DNA of 5,754 nucleotides, taken from assembly GCA_946497585.1 (NCBI GenBank), contig CAMMLF010000104.1:1-5754 (forward strand), given 5' to 3'. The stretch comes from an uncultured Clostridium sp. Lineage in GTDB: Bacteria; Bacillota; Clostridia; TANB77; CAG-508. Below are positions 5,628 to 5,754 of the stretch, in pieces; position 1 is the stretch's first letter, and every line of letters starts with the position of its first letter. A program made the position numbers and the translations under genes. Under the pieces are notes generated by a model. The model was not told where the DNA came from and did no database searches. It worked only from the letters and a program-made list of their open reading frames with translations.

Positions 5628-5754
5628 TTTAATTTTAAATCCTTTCTTGCTTGTCTTAATGGAATTCGCTATTTTTTTGTATTTTCTTGCTTAGTTTTTA
5701 TGCTTAGAATGTAAAATAATTTATTATTAACTAAAATTTTGTCGTAAAATAGAC

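Overview
The window is AT-rich and carries five genes, all on the minus strand and read from right to left: ftsE, ftsX, a coiled-coil M23 endopeptidase (call it M23-A), a second paralogous coiled-coil M23 endopeptidase (M23-B), and an S41 C-terminal processing protease. Low G+C, strong GGAGG-type ribosome sites, signal peptides without outer-membrane features, and coiled-coil hydrolases of the PcsB/CwlO style all point to a low-G+C Gram-positive bacterium, most likely a member of the Clostridia. The species cannot be named from this sequence.

Layout. 5628-5754: leader of ftsE, with no convincing promoter inside the window. 4947-5627: ftsE. 4061-4957: ftsX, overlapping the end of ftsE by 11 bases. 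3938-4060: AT-rich gap with a perfect palindrome beside the M23-A ribosome site. 2786-3937: M23-A. 2662-2785: gap with the best promoter candidate of the window, overlapped by a 10-bp inverted repeat. 1435-2661: M23-B. 1274-1434: the most unusual gap, with a short unannotated open frame, a TATAAT box without a -35 partner and two perfect palindromes. 59-1273: the S41 protease. 1-58: downstream sequence without a recognisable gene or terminator.

How the genes fit together. FtsE (ATPase) and FtsX (membrane protein with a large outer loop) form a transporter-like complex that does not move a substrate but switches on peptidoglycan hydrolases outside the membrane. In E. coli the partner is EnvC, whose own M23 domain is inactive; in Bacillus and Streptococcus it is a coiled-coil protein with an NlpC/P60 or CHAP catalytic domain. 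Here the two neighbours have an EnvC/PcsB-like coiled coil joined to M23 domains that keep every catalytic and zinc-binding residue. They are therefore probably FtsEX-controlled hydrolases that cut the wall themselves. The S41 protease is membrane-anchored and faces the same compartment, so it could trim or degrade these hydrolases or their partners. That last step is inference from known CtpA/Prc systems. I see no mobile element, RNA gene, CRISPR array or clearly new system; the points worth following are the hydrolase duplication and the non-coding gaps at 1274-1434 and 2662-2785.
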